Positions 25,525 to 39,728 of a stretch of 64,000 bases of DNA are shown here, in pieces. Within the stretch, counting starts at the first letter, position 1; each line of letters starts with the position of its first letter. The position numbers and the translations under genes are program-made. This stretch comes from Tillus elongatus (taxonomy: Eukaryota; Arthropoda; Insecta; Coleoptera; Cleridae), in the NCBI GenBank assembly GCA_964006375.1, contig OZ023265.1, positions 154,730,547-154,794,546 on the forward strand, read 5' to 3'. Under the pieces are notes generated by a model, which searched no databases, was not told the DNA's origin, and saw only the letters and a list, made by a program, of their open reading frames with translations.

Positions 25525-25602
25525 TTTCAGCGAATTTTCATTAAGAAAATTTGCTACTAAAAAGGTCTACTACCATAACACTTGCTGCGTCCAGATGGTT
25601 TT
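25525..25602 (+). mobile_element. Minimal TA-HINE: only both ends, 78 bp
   Basis: The left end (tttcagcgaattttcattaa, then gaaaatttgctac) is joined almost directly to the right end (ctactaccataacacttgct, then gcgtccag and a T-run). The arms and (TA)n are deleted, so both termini can be compared side by side. Confidence 0.65.
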
Positions 25603-25720
25603 TTTTTTTCAATTTTGTGATTAAAATATAAGGTACGAACGTATTGTTATTTATAGTTGCCATGAATACGTATAAATCAATGCATTTTCTGCTGTCCAAA
25701 GTGCTGTCAAGCACAAAAGG

Positions 25721-25843
25721 AAAAAAAGCCTGGACGCAGCAAGTGCGTTATCGTAGTGAATTTTCATAGAAATTATCTGACACAAAATATTTTATTATAA
25801 CTTTTCTTGTAACAGAGAAACCTAAATTTTGGTGCATAGTTTT
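25721..25843 (-). mobile_element. TA-HINE right-end fragment
   Basis: Plus strand begins 'gcctggacgcagcaagtgcg' then ttatcgtagtgaattttcat and part of the subfamily B right arm, then abuts the next copy. Confidence 0.65.
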
Positions 25844-26397
25844 GTTTTAGTCAATTTTCTTGAAAAAAATTCGCTAATGAGGAGATCCCGAATTTTGAAT
25901 TTTGAAAAAATTTCTTCAAATAAGCGCTAATTAGGCCCCTAGAACACATATCCGGGGTCAGTTTCGATTTTTATATCTTTTTTTGATAAAATTTGGTGAA
26001 TACGTTTCGTTTGCAAGTGGCTTGGATTAATACGTTAGCCAGGAAAATCGGCAGAGGTTTTCCTGGAAAATGTTGTGTTTTCTTTAGAAAAAAATTCATA
26101 TCTCCGGAAGTAACAAAGCAAGGTCAACCAAATTTGGTACATCGTTTTATATCGCTATAGGTAAATTACCTACCATTTGGCGCTGTGGGTCAAAAGACAA
26201 AAAAGTTATGGGCATTTAAAGAAAAATAAATTGGGGTTTTCCTTAAAACGTCAAAGTGACAATTTGAAACGTCAAAATTGGCAACATTTAGGCAAAGAAC
26301 TTGAATCTTGCTTTCTGAAAAAAACATATTTGCTACTAAAAACATTTTAATGAACATTCACTACCGTAACGCACTTGCTGCGTCCCGAACTTTTTTT
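25844..26397 (+). mobile_element. TA-HINE copy, subfamily C, complete but without (TA)n
   Basis: Left end 'ttttagtcaattttcttgaa'; 'gcccctagaacacatatccg'; no TA tract, only 'ttttatatctttttttgat' at its place; 'atctccggaagtaacaaagc', 'aaacgtcaaaattggcaac'; right end 'cattcactaccgtaacgcac' then ttgctgcgtcccg and T-run. Demonstrates that the tract is dispensable or has been lost. Confidence 0.7.
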
Positions 26398-26399
26398 AT

Positions 26400-26883
<484 letters not shown>

Positions 26884-27565
26884 GAACTAACAGTTGTGAA
26901 GCCAAAGAATTAGTCTCTAAGTCTGGGTTTAACAGTTTAACTCATGTGGTTAATAAAATCATATATTCAAGGAATGTACAAACATAATACGTAAGATGTA
27001 AACATAATACGTAAGATATACGTTGTCAAAGTGATTTTTATTGATATGGCTATGTTTGTACATGACTTAATCTTAGAGCAAGCTGTCATTCTAGAATTCC
27101 AGACTGTTCTGAACGTAGCGATATCACATTTTCTTTAAGCCCTGTAATCGAGGAGACGGCTTGATTCTTAGCTGCTAATTAGCAGTTTGTTTGGTTTATT
27201 GCCTCGAAATGAACATATATTCAAGCTAACGCATTCTTCTTTGTTTCCAGGTGAGTTGCCGCGCTCTCGATTCCCCGGTAAGTAAGTAGTGGTAGTCGGC
27301 CCAGCCCGCGGCCTTTAAGATAAGGTAAAGTCTTGAATTTATTAAACCTAAATTTCACCAATTTTCCTAAATGGGCGATTAAATTCCGAGTAATTTGTTT
27401 CGCGCCAGCCCGCTTATATTAAAACTCCTTCGAAATTCTCAACAAGCTCAATAAATGGGCGATACTGAGGAGATACGGTTAAACACAGAACTTTCGCGCC
27501 GATGATTCACTTTCCAAATTTTATGTCCAATTGCGCTTCCTTGGGAAGTAACGTTAAAGCACTCG

Positions 27566-27599
<34 letters not shown>

Positions 27600-28486
27600 T
27601 CACTACGGTTTTTAATCTACAGTTTAATTTCAACACCCCATTTTCGGTTGTATCTAAAAAGCAGTCTTGCATTAATGAAGTCGTAAAAATGTTCCGAATT
27701 GCTCCTACCCCCCCACTCTACAGTCTACTATGTTTTCCCATTTGGATTCCACGGTCGCTTCTTCCTAAGACTATTTGCCTTGTGTTTCGTTGTTATTTTT
27801 TGACACTGATAGCATCAAAATTTGTTATTGTTATAATCCCAAGAACGGGAATTATATAGGCAAATTACATAAAACAGTTTGCATATTATCTTGCACGTTC
27901 TCATTCTGACCTCACAAAGACCTCATTTCTGGCCTTAGTGTAAAGTGTTTTAAATACGCTCCATACAATTAAATCACTACAAATAAAAACTCATGGCACT
28001 TTTTTACCCTTCTGAACATGCTACATTTAGAAGTAACGTTCATTATATTTATATCTTAAAAAAACAACAAATGTCTCCTTTTTTTTTAAGTGCTACCTAA
28101 CCATTTCTCAAGTTTAGCAACGTCTGCTTAGTGCTGTGGTCGTCACACGTCTTATTTTCCAAATAACAGACTCTTTCTTAGGTTTAGCGAATATCCAATG
28201 GAACTTCCTGCCTATGTTTGCAATGAGACAGCTACAGACGATCTTCAGCTTATAATGGAATTTTATGCGTAGGATTGACTATACAATTGGTTATACTCTT
28301 GTCGTTTGCCAGTTGCCTTCGATCGTAATTAGAAATAATTTTAGAAAGTTTGTAATAAAGCGTAACTTTTAACTTGTAGCTACTGGTAATGGTGGTGCTT
28401 GTAGTCCCTCTACTGAATTCCATTTTGTCATTTGTCTTCACGCCCCGGCGTAGTGCTCTCTCAAATACTATACATCTGTTTTTATA
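26884..28486. other. Unrecognised sequence with a (CT)n tract
   Basis: A (CT)n microsatellite lies at 27562-27600. A short duplication 'acataatacgtaagat' occurs at 26982 and 27001. The interval 27100-27480 is compositionally complex; no coding frame is supported. Confidence 0.35.
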
Positions 28487-29040
28487 CAGCGTGTCCCAAA
28501 CTGGATGGGAATATATTGCTATCTCCGTTATTATGAGAAATAGGGAGACGGTTAAATTAGCAATGTTTTATAAATACGGCTTGTATTTTGCACTGCCTCT
28601 TTTCGTTTTCGAGTTATTTTGAAAACACGCAAATTTGTCGATTTCTTTTTTTCAATATTTAAGTAGGCGTTGATCTGACATGTCTAAGACTTGCACATTA
28701 TCAGGACACTTTTTACAGAGTAATCTTTTTGTGCTATTATGAACTTTGGATTGTCATTTCTTTTTGAGCTACAGCTTTCAACGTTTGTTTTATTATGGCA
28801 GCCATATTGGATTTTTTGCTCATGTAATAGCCTGTGAAAAGAGCTTTCCAATGAAGCACAACGTGCTTGAGAAATCTTGTAATTGCACTGTCAATTTTGA
28901 GAAAATCCATTTTGAGGATAGTAGGCCATGAAATCCAATACCAGAAAATAAATTAAGTGTTCAAAAAGAGTAGGCCATGGAGTCTAACAATAGACTTCTA
29001 CTGTTAACATAATTTTCCGTAATGATTTACGATAAAAAAT
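28487..29040 (+). repeat. Dispersed repeat with a mariner-like terminal sequence (copy 2)
   Basis: Partner of 8112-8691 in the opposite orientation. Begins CAGCGTGTCCCAAACTGG next to TA. No transposase fragment is visible; probably a truncated non-autonomous element. Confidence 0.65.
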
Positions 29041-29421
29041 AGGAACTTTGAGCACACCAATGTATCTGCCCATTATTACAAATGATATTTTACATTACAA
29101 CATTATCCTAAAAATGGTTATAATTTAATTAAATAGGTAAACCTAGTAAATAACTAAATTTGCCAACAGAACTCAATATAAAGCAAATTAATGATTAAAC
29201 GAAGACACCTTTAAAATTGTTTGATTTTTAAACGTAAGTCAACTGAAAAACAACAGAAGAAAGGTTGCTATGGATATAACGCTATCGCGACAATTAAGAA
29301 TACTGCCATTCTTAATTATCTGAACAATTTGAGGTGTGTTTAACACGTTGCTTAAAATTTTGTTTCCTGTTTATTTTAAATATTATTCAACAATATCTTC
29401 AGTAATGAAGAATATTTTGAC

Positions 29422-30218
29422 ATGTTGGAATGTGATATTCGTTCTAACCGAAATACTGAGTCAGCTGCAAATTTACATCAAAACAACTACCCAGAAAAAC
29501 GACCACCAAATACCAAAATATTTCGCAGGATAGTGACCAATCTATTGAACGACGGTGCATTCTACGCAAAGAAACTAGCAATGCCTAGAAATGAAGAAAT
29601 AAGTAATGCTGTCTTACAGGTTTCAAACGTAAACACTCCGCAATATGTTCGGTTTTATGGTGAACAAATTGACGTTCCAAAAAGTACGGTACAGCGTGTA
29701 TTAAAACGAAGTCATTGCCATCCATGCAAACCTACAAGCGACTTTAATTCTGCAGATGGTATCAAGGACAATGTCAGCAAGATGAAAATATTAATTTGAA
29801 AATAATATGGACTGATGAATCCAGATTTACAAATAGTGGTGTGTATAATCGCCATAATAGGCATTATTGGCTAAATGCAAAATTCCCATCTAAAGGAAGA
29901 AAGACGATTGCAAGATAGTTTTGGTATTAATATTTGGTGCGGCTTATTAGGTAAAAAACTGTTATTTTTATTTGTAGATTAGACAGTTAATTTTTAAAAA
30001 TTCCAGGTAACTTCATTGTTGGTTCGTTCTTTTTTCAAAATAATTTAACTGGAGAAAGGTATCTTTATCCATTGAGAAATGATATGTTATCAACAATTAG
30101 ATAAGTTCATGGTAATTTAGACGAGATTGGGTACCAACAAAACGGTTGTCCAGCTCACAATGCTAGGATCGTCAAAGAATTTTTGTACCAAAATTTTAAT
30201 AATCGTGTCATTTGTAAC
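29422..30218 (+). pseudogene. Mariner-superfamily (Tc3-like) transposase pseudogene with a probable intron
   Basis: The first frame (29422-29799) holds the N-terminal HTH region (SNRNTESAANLHQNNYPEKR and STVQRVLKRSHCHPCKP). After a frameshift comes KIIWTDESRFTNSGVYNRHN with the first catalytic D, then FGINIWCGLL. A 56-bp GT-AG segment (29951-30006) separates this from GNFIVGSFFFQNNLTGERYL; removing it restores the family order GLLGNFIVG. The second catalytic block reads YQQNGCPAHNAR, with N in place of the catalytic D. Stops and two frameshifts add to its inactivity. The frame is then replaced by a different mariner. Confidence 0.75.
29951..30006 (+). other. Probable spliceosomal intron, 56 bp
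   Basis: Starts gtaaaaa and ends aaaattccag. It is not a multiple of three and contains in-frame stops, and it lies exactly at a point where the transposase family is continuous. A pyrimidine-rich stretch is weak, as is usual for short insect introns. The intron belongs to a dead copy, so use is inferred from coding continuity. Confidence 0.6.
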
Positions 30219-30902
30219 AATGGGTCACAATCGACCACAAACGCAATCGCGTGACAACTTCGAAGGAGTGTTTGGCGTTGTTCAACCGCAATAGGGACGA
30301 GTTTTTGCGCCGTTTCGTAACCGTGAACGTAACACTGATTCACCACAACACACCAGAGACCAAGCAGCAGTCAAAACAGTGGGTTTCTCCGTGCGAATCT
30401 GCGCCGAAGCAGGCCAAGGTGGGTTTTGTCAGCAAATAAAGTCATGGCGACCGTTTTTTGAGATGCACGCGGTATAATCCACATTGATCACCTTCAAAAG
30501 GGAAGAACAATCAATGGCGCATATTATACCAACTTATTGGATCGATTCAATGACGATTTGAAGAAAAAACGACCGCATTTGTCCAAAAAAAGCTTATTTT
30601 CTTCCAAGACAATGCGAGAGTGCACACGTGTGTAGTCTCCAATGCGAAATTGCATAAATTGGGCTACGAATTGCTCCCTCATCCGCTCGATTCTCCGGAT
30701 TTAGCCCCGAGTGACTATTTCTTGTTTCCAAACTAAGAGAAATGGCTCGGGGGGAAAGAGATTCGACTCCAATGATTAAATCATCTCACAAACAAATACC
30801 TATTTTGAGGACCTCGACAAATCTTATTTTTTGGAAGGGATAAAAAAAATGGAGATACGTTAGACGGCGTGTATAGAGCTCAAAGGAGACTGTGTTTTAC
30901 AT
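30219..30902 (+). pseudogene. Mellifera-type mariner transposase remnant (DD34D)
   Basis: Translation reads RNRVTTSKECLALFNRNRDE, LRRFVTVNVTLIHHNTPETK, QQSKQWVSP, INGAYYTNLLDRFNDDLKKK and, after frameshifts, FFQDNARVHTC and LPHPLDSPDLAPSDYFLFPN. The spacing between the second and third catalytic D is 34 residues, as in mariner. The first catalytic D (usually VDETW) is N (VNVTL). It lacks the N-terminal third, and a stop and frameshifts occur; the C-terminal YFEDLDKSYFLEGIKKME is still readable. Confidence 0.85.
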
Positions 30903-31100
30903 CAAAGAGGCAGTGTAAACATCGAGCTATTAAACAGTGTCGGCGCACCGTTTAGGGAAGTTTTGTTGTTTATGACTTTAGAGATATAAATACTCTCATA
31001 TGCGTCTAATTTCACCGGTTGTCTAACATTTTTGATAAGCTTTAGAGTCAAGACAGCATAAATGCAGAGCTCAATTTTTTGATACCTCGCCAATTATGTA
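30903..31100 (-). pseudogene. PLE C-terminal fragment
   Basis: On the minus strand LTLKLIKNVRQPVKLDAYES, IYISKVINNKT and LFNSSMFTLPL match the C-terminal ~60 residues of the PLE copies at 9490-9657 and 61320-61498. Truncated upstream; it directly abuts the end of the mariner remnant. Confidence 0.65.
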
Positions 31101-32640
31101 AGGTGGCCAACTTTATACAGGCATAGTAAATTACGTTCACAAGATTACGATTACTACTGACCAATGACCGCGACAATTGTAGGAATGGCAATAACGGACC
31201 CGTGTGCCCGCTGGTCCGGTCTGAAAGTGTGTGGAGGTAAGCCCAACCACGAGTGCTCTTTTATCGTGTCCGATGGTCCGGTTCGGTAAAAAGTAACGCG
31301 ACAAAAAATTTCAGCACATGTTTTTTTCACGCAAATGTATAAGTGGAATAAAACTGGAACAACCGTACTAGGATTATTGACGGGACATTGATTTAATGCA
31401 AAGAGGGTCGTGGAAAATAAAACTCCAGATTTGTTCTTTGAATTTTCAGCTCAGGGTCTGAAAGTTTACGAGACAATTTACGATTTTTGAACAGCAAGAA
31501 CTGAATCAATATGGTACTGTGAAAGTAACGCTGCTGAACTGTCGTAACATCTCACCATTAGTGCATTTAAAAGTTTACAGTTTCTCGATCGGATAGGTTT
31601 CAATTTTTCTTATTGCCGACTATACATTATTGAAAAACTTTAACGGTCGTACAGTGTTCCGTGAACATTCAACAAAAATACGAGCCGCGAATAAAACTCG
31701 ATTATAGTATGACGGTGTAAGAAAATGGTTGTAGGAAAGTTGAACCGTTAAGAAACTCTCCCATTCCTGCTTACCGGCATGATCATTCCTCTGCCTTACA
31801 CTGCTGAACACCAGACTGGCGAGAACTAATATACTCGGCTCACAAGGGATGAGGTGGATTCCCGCCTCAAATGTACCACGTTATTTATGGGCTGTGAAAA
31901 TAGTTTGGTAACATTACTTGTGAGAGAATACTTTCTAAAAGCATAATTTCTTGGTTATATGCCTAACGTATTGGATTAGACCTTGAATGGAACTGATCAT
32001 ATTCTCTTTTTTGTCAAAAAAAGTTTTAGATTCTTTTATCAATATCTTTATTTTATTTTCATTAATTACTATGTGTATTAAGAATAGGCGCTGACCATCT
32101 TATTGAAATATCTTTATAATATTTTCTTTTGCGTTCTCACCTTTAAATTTGGTGGGAATTTTAAAAACCTGTAAACTGAAGATCCAGAACTTGCTATTTT
32201 ATGCTAAATAAGTTGCTGGTTAGTACTAGTTCGTTGTTCGCTCACGCATAATTAAATTTGGTCAAATTTAACTGACTGTTTAACTTGGCCACGGAGTCTT
32301 CTTTTTTTTTGTAGCACTTAATGTTAAATTATCGAAAAATGCCGTCCATATAACGAGAATGCTTTCTGTGGAAATATCCATCTAAGTCAGGGGCAAGTCA
32401 AAGTCAAAAATAACAAAACCACTGAGTAGAGCTTCACATGAGAATCGCCACTATTGTTGACGAGGTTTGGACATAAACAAACGAGAATCACGACCGTTAT
32501 CGATTAGCACTGGACATAAAATATATTTATTTATTTAGTACATATACTCAAACGGAATCAACCCAAATAAAGAGAATATCACATCTCATATGAAGCATAC
32601 ACTAAAAGAACAAACAATATAAAATGATCTCCTAATCACC
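31101..32640. other. Unrecognised sequence
   Basis: No motif or repeat end seen over ~1.5 kb; a candidate for host intergenic or intronic DNA. Confidence 0.3.
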
Positions 32641-32649
32641 AAGCAGCGA

Positions 32650-33023
32650 TGCAAGAAGTCTTAGCTCAGACTTACTACAACACAATGTATCTGTCGACGG
32701 TTATAAATAAAGCACAATTTATAAACCGGTGAAGTAACTTTGACATTGGTTATAGTGGCAGATGATATATCATTAATAAACAGATTGAAAAACAGAAGTC
32801 GTAACACAGATCCTTGCGGAACACCCAACCCAGCCACGACCTCAGCAGATCGGCAGCCACTATAATTGACAAAGGTAACTCTATGGCGAAGATATGATCC
32901 AACAAAGTTCAGTGGTTTCGTTGAGAAACCCATTTCATCGAGTTTCCTTAAGATAATGCCGCGATTCAGCCTATCGAAGGCCCTGTAAAGGTCATCTGTC
33001 TGTCACCGGCTTCCCATTGCATT

Positions 33024-33115
<92 letters not shown>

Positions 33116-33870
33116 CGTCACTTAGATTAAATTGGTGGTTGCGGAGCAGCCCCTCGCGAAGCCACGCTGAGCCTGCTGAAAATTTTTACAGCAGACGAAA
33201 GTATATCATTCAACACAATCTCTTACACCTTTGGAAAATTATCGATTATAACAATGGTTCCCAACCAGAGTAGAATCACCACCTTTTAGAACAGACTCGA
33301 TTTTTGATTGTTCCAGATGCTAGTAAACGTGGATTTCCTTGATATGTAGAACAGGATAGTCAAGGGATGGACAAATCTCACATATTTGACAAATATGTCA
33401 GCACAATTCCTTACCAGAAAAGCTGGAATTTGTTAAGGTCCCGATGTATGTTTCGATTTAATTTTAATCAAAGCTCTTAAGACCTACTCCTTCGACACCC
33501 GTCTGACACCCAAATCAATAGCACCTCTGTAACAGGGAACAGAGGATGTACCCGAGCAAGAGCCTTGAAGAAACTCTGAAAAGCATCCACTACATCCTGA
33601 TCGCTCTTATTCACTTTTCCTCTGGATGAGAGAACAGAATGACCAGATTGACTTTTTTTGAAGTTGGCAAACCTCTAAAAGTGACGCGGACCAACATGGA
33701 TATTTTCTCTACCCTCGCCTCATACTGCGACTGCTTAGCACCAGACAAGTCCCTGGGAAATTTTCTAAGTCTTTTGAATTCTTTTTAGGCAGCGAGATCA
33801 TTTTATATCTTGAAGCGTTTCCAGGTTTAAAATTTCCTTTTGGTATAACTTATATGTTCACTTGTATCTA
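32650..33870 (-). pseudogene. LINE ORF2 remnant (RT with upstream linker)
   Basis: Minus-strand translation, 5' to 3': KEFKRLRKFPRDLSGAKQSQ (near 33780), SGHSVLSSRGKVNKSDQDVV, then after a gap DDLYRAFDRLNRGIILRKLD (~32990) and the open frame 32933-32661 with GSYLRHRVTFVNYSGCRSAE and GVPQGSVLRLLFFNLFINDI, the conserved RT box. A (TA)n tract at 33027-33113 interrupts the RT. It is a different LINE lineage from the 16-kb and 45-kb copies, judging by residues around GVPQGS. Stops and the microsatellite make it inactive. Confidence 0.7.
33027..33113. repeat. (TA)n microsatellite within a LINE remnant
   Basis: ~87 bp of TA with no TA-HINE arms on either side. Confidence 0.9.
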
Positions 33871-35019
33871 AATTTAAATATTGGTTTCATTTAAAACTAG
33901 AAATTCGCTGTGATATAGTCACCTGAGTTGGAGACAACCTGATCCCAAGCCAGGTACTCGTTTGCAGTCGCGAGAGGCGAACAATTTCTCGAATACATTT
34001 CGCAATTAAGGTGAACTCGGGAATTTATAACTCACAATTGGAGTAGTTGCGATATCTTTGGACGTTACGTGCAGAGAAGAAGGGTGAGACGACGGATAAG
34101 ATGAAATTCTAGAGACGGTGAGGTGAGGGTAGAGGTAAGTACAAGGGGGCCTGGATAGAAGTGAATTTCGACTCTCCTGAGCACACCTTATTTGCTGAAT
34201 TGTAGGAACCCCGGCTCGTGGGACCTAACTTGCCATAAATTTATACTATTGCATAAGTTGAGTGCAGTAGCGAGTTCGAGTTTTCTTGCTTGTTTAGTAG
34301 TGATGCAAACGGGAAATTTTTACGTGTTAACCGTACCGGCTCACTTTAAATATTCAGGAACATCCGACAAGGCTATAAAAATTTTGTTGGACTAGGTTTT
34401 GAGAATCTACGACGCCAGAATGCCTCGCTCACGAATTTGATGCGGTAAGTTCTGAAATGACTTCGCGTAAAGGTGAGAAGCTCGGGTAATATCGACATGC
34501 TGAAATAATAATGAGGGATTTTGTATGCTCGCTTACTCCAAATTGCACGATATTCTTTATATCCACTAGCTAATTCAGGACCTCTCTTGTGTAAATCAGA
34601 CACTGTGTTTTTTTGTTGCAACTTATTCATGAATAATACAAAAAATTTCCTGGCGCAGTCCGCAGGATATTGACTAATAATTTATAATAAAATAATCTGG
34701 ACGTTTTATTATTAAGTGAGTGAAAAAACAGGTTTGGTATGGCTTCATACGTGTCCATTTATGAGACAAAAAAGAAAAGAAAAAACAAAAAAAGGATGGA
34801 ATGGTATAGTTATTTTTGCACTGTTAATAAATTTAGTCGTAAGACTTTTTGCTTGAGTGTGCATGTGGAAGGAATTGGCTTTGGACATTACGTCCATTGG
34901 CCACAAAACTCTGCAGTGAATTTGCACCTTTAGCTTGAGTACCTAATAATGTTTTCATATTAAGCGGTAACTTTTGCTGGGTATCTAGTAGACAGATCAT
35001 AAAATATTTTATTATTAAT
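33871..35019. other. Unrecognised sequence
   Basis: Frames at 34192-34395, 34373-34630 and 34739-34933 overlap on opposite strands and show no motifs. Confidence 0.3.
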
Positions 35020-35373
35020 CATTGTACTAATAGAGAGGTGTCGATGGTGAGACTTTCCAACCGATAACACAAAAAATAATTAACCGATTTGGATAAAACT
35101 CGGCAAGTGCCTTTCTTTTGTTAATGGCTTGGATGAGTTCGTTAGCCAGGAAAATCGCACGAGGTTTCCGGGAAAATTTTAAGTTTCCTTTCGAGAATTT
35201 TTTTTCTCCGGAAATTGCAAAGCCATTTTAATGAAATTTCGCGGATATGTTGCCTTGGGAAAGGCCTTACTACATACCAAAATTTAAGTTTATAGAAAAT
35301 TCAGTTATTCAAATTTGATGCATTTAATGAAAATTCACTACCATAACGCACTTGCTGCGTCCCGAACTTTTTT
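35020..35373 (+). mobile_element. TA-HINE copy lacking the whole (TA)n core
   Basis: The left end (tactaatagagaggtgtcga, then tggtgagacttt) is fused directly to the right arm (ccaaccgataacac, ggcttggatgagttcgttag). The right end is 'cactaccataacgcacttgc' then tgcgtcccgaacttttt. The left-arm ccgaactag/ccggggtcag part and the TA tract are absent as one block. Confidence 0.75.
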
Positions 35374-36092
35374 ATAATTCAGTATGACGGTCTACAAACC
35401 ATTGTATATTTCTTCCCTCCTACCTAATAAAATTCGCCTAAATCCTTTTTTCCTGCTACAGCTTTTTTGCCATAGAAAATTTAGTAGCGCAGTCCGTAGG
35501 ATGACTTATAAAATGTCATTTCTTTTGAAACTTAACTGGACTAACAATTACGTTTTCTTCTCTCAAAATAATCGAACCGAATCTTAAATATATATATTAT
35601 GATGCTCTTGGATATTTCAACAAATAAATAAATAATCAGTTGGCTATGTCATTGAATACAAAAATGGTAGTTTTTCTTGTTATATTCTATTACGTGTGTA
35701 ACGGCTGTCAAATTTAATGATTTTCTAATGAGACTTGTTATTGGCCTAATCCGTGTCGAATTCAAAGCTTAGTAATGTAATGGACTATTTTTGAAGCGTT
35801 AAGTTATCACTAAAATATACATAATATAAATTTATTGTCAAAATTCTGGTACAAATACGGAAAATATTTCTATACCATTGTTACATTTAACATGTCATAA
35901 CAATCTAGCTTTATGTATTGAATATTTTATAGCTTTCGAATATTAATACACTAACTGGAGCGACTAAATATTTTACGATAACACGGATCCATATGTTGTG
36001 AATATTTTATATTTTATAATCCACAAGCGACTATTGTATAATGGTCGACGTTAATTTTTTACTCAACCATCAGCTTATCTTGAGAGTTCTGC
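35374..36092. other. Unrecognised AT-rich sequence
   Basis: No coding or repeat signal that I can support. Confidence 0.3.
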
Positions 36093-37094
<1,002 letters not shown>

Positions 37095-37543
37095 GTATAT
37101 GTATATACTTATTTTATATCCTGAGATTAGAATATATTTACGTAATTGTATGTTGTTGCAAACCGCTTGGAAGGGTGAAACGTTTAAATAAGCGAACTAT
37201 TTAGAGTTAATGTACCTATAAAGTTTCACTCTACATTCTCAGAGAGACAAATTCAGTTGCAGAAATGCCAGAGGGACATTCCTTTTCTCGGCAGTGCACT
37301 TACTATATAGAAAAGACATATATATTGGGGAGAGAAAGATAACCCAGCTGCTTTTGTCGTTACCAAGTTAATAGATGTTCATTGCCATAAAATTTCTAAA
37401 TTGTCCTAAAGAAACTTTATCGTTATTGATCTGAACAGGAATAATCGCCCTTAAATCCATGGAAAAAGGACAAATGTTGTCCTGTTATTGGTGAAAGTGA
37501 TTAATGGTTGACGGTGGCTGGCCTTGGACACACATGCATTGTG

Positions 37544-37866
<323 letters not shown>

Positions 37867-37975
37867 ACCTTTGTTGTTATCCGTGGTGCAGTCAGTTTGT
37901 CTGAAGTCGTCCTGAAGGGCCCCCGGACGCAAAAGTGTGTCCCTGTCTATCCCATATACATGATTTGGAATTAAA

Positions 37976-38135
37976 ATTTAAAAAAAAACAAAAAAAAGGA
38001 AATAAAGAAAAATAAAAAAATAAGGAAAAAAACAAGCAAAAAAAAACAAGATTAAATTTTATAAAAAAAAAGTAAAAGATATTAAAGAAAAGAAAAAAAA
38101 GGAATAAGAGGGGGAAAAGAAAAAAGAAAGCAAAA
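37976..38135. repeat. A-rich purine tract
   Basis: About 160 bp nearly all A with G interruptions on the plus strand, then a TA/TG-rich segment and 'taaataccaccaccaccat' at 38284. It might be a diverged retroelement 3' end, but nothing identifies one. Confidence 0.6.
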
Positions 38136-38306
38136 ATTATTATATGTATAAATAAGTTTAGATATTGTATATTTGTATATAAGTAACATATTTCTGTCTT
38201 CTAGATTATTAAGGTATTTGTATATATTTGTGTATATAAAATATCAAAAGTCTGTGGCTGATGGAATTACTGTTCCAAGGTCATAAATACCACCACCACC
38301 ATATAT

Positions 38307-38586
38307 CTCCAACCGATGACTCAAAAAGTAATTAAGTGATCTTGACGAAACTTGGCAAGTACCTTTCTTTTATTAATAGCTTGGATGAGTTCGTTAACCA
38401 GCCAGATCGGACCAAATTGTAGCTCAAAATATAAGAAAGCTATTTTGATGAAATTTGGTGTATATGTTGCCGTGATGAAAACATTATTAAATACCAAAAT
38501 TCAACTTTCTTGGTGTATAGGAAAGTCACTTATACAAATTTGAAGCATTTAATAAAAATTCGCACTTGCTGCGTCTGGAACTTTTT
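38307..38586 (+). mobile_element. TA-HINE right half
   Basis: Begins 'ccaaccgatgactcaaaaag', continues 'ggcttggatgagttcgttaa'-type sequence and ends 'aataaaaattcgcacttgct' then gcgtctggaactttt. The 'ctaccataac' part of the terminal motif is missing. Confidence 0.65.
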
Positions 38587-38589
38587 ACA

Positions 38590-39493
38590 TTTAGTTTTGT
38601 TGGATTAGAATGTGGTGAATCGTCTCGCCAAAGTTTGATATTGTGCGCATGTATTTTACCTTGAGCATTCGAATTTGTTTAGATCTGAAGATTATGTATC
38701 TCCGAAACACGCGCAAGTTTTACCGTAATAGAGATATTCCGGTTCAAACTAGGCCACAAGAACAAAGTAATGGATAAGAGTAAATTCGCCCTTCTCCTGT
38801 TTTGTTCTTATTTTTTTGTTCATTTTGTCGCCACCGAAATCAAAAAGGGCAGCCTGTATGTTGTATTTTTATTTTGAAGTTTTAAGAATTTATAATACTG
38901 CAAACAAACACACCTTGTTTATGTTGACATCATTTTAAGCTGCCATCATATAAAACTTATGTACCTACCTAAGACGCCGCCTTTTATCAGGGAACATAAA
39001 TATTTACACTTTATGAAATTTTGCCTTTGTAAATTGTGTGCAAGTGATAAAAAAATAGTATGGCTTTTTTATACGCCCAAACAAAAGGAAATAAACTTTG
39101 TCGTTCGTTTGTTTGGATTAGAGGTTTGGAAAATGCACTAGGGTTCGATGAATTCATCGATTCATGTTAAACACACGTAAATATTCTCACCCTAAAGAAT
39201 TATGTTATTCTAGCATACTAACTCCATATCTTCTAAACGAATAGACCGAATTTCGGAAATAAAAAGGCAATGTATAGGGCTCTTATTAACATGCTATCAC
39301 GTGACCCCTGTTTCCATTTGAAAAAAATTGAAGGATGAGACACCCCCGCTCAGGAGGGGAAAGTTTGGGCTATACTTTTTTCGCCAAAAGTTGTCCCCCT
39401 CACAAGCAAACTTGACGTGTTTCAGGTTTTTTTTTTGTTAAAATCTTTTCCTGACAGTTATGGCTGCCAGCTGGTTGTCAATGGCACACCATT

Positions 39494-39499
<6 letters not shown>
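38590..39499. other. Unrecognised sequence
   Basis: No supported feature. Confidence 0.3.
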
Positions 39500-39584
<85 letters not shown>

Positions 39585-39665
39585 CGAAATTGGCCCCGCG
39601 TATGCATTCTAGGGGACCTTATTCGGGCTTTAAGAAAAGTCTTCCTTCAACATACCTTCGTTAGA
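39500..39665 (-). mobile_element. TA-HINE left half with (TA)n
   Basis: (TA)n 39501-39580 followed on the plus strand by 'gaaattggccccgcgtatgc' and attctaggggaccttattcg, the reverse of the family left arm; it fades out before the terminal motif. Confidence 0.55.
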
Positions 39666-39728
39666 TACGAATCAACGTAGCTTGTCCTGAAAATTTTTGT
39701 TAAATTTAAAAGTTTACGCACATAAGTT

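Noticed and set aside
37976..38135. Poly(A) tail of a LINE
   Set aside because: Length and purine bias fit, but no LINE coding or 3' UTR could be recognised immediately upstream.
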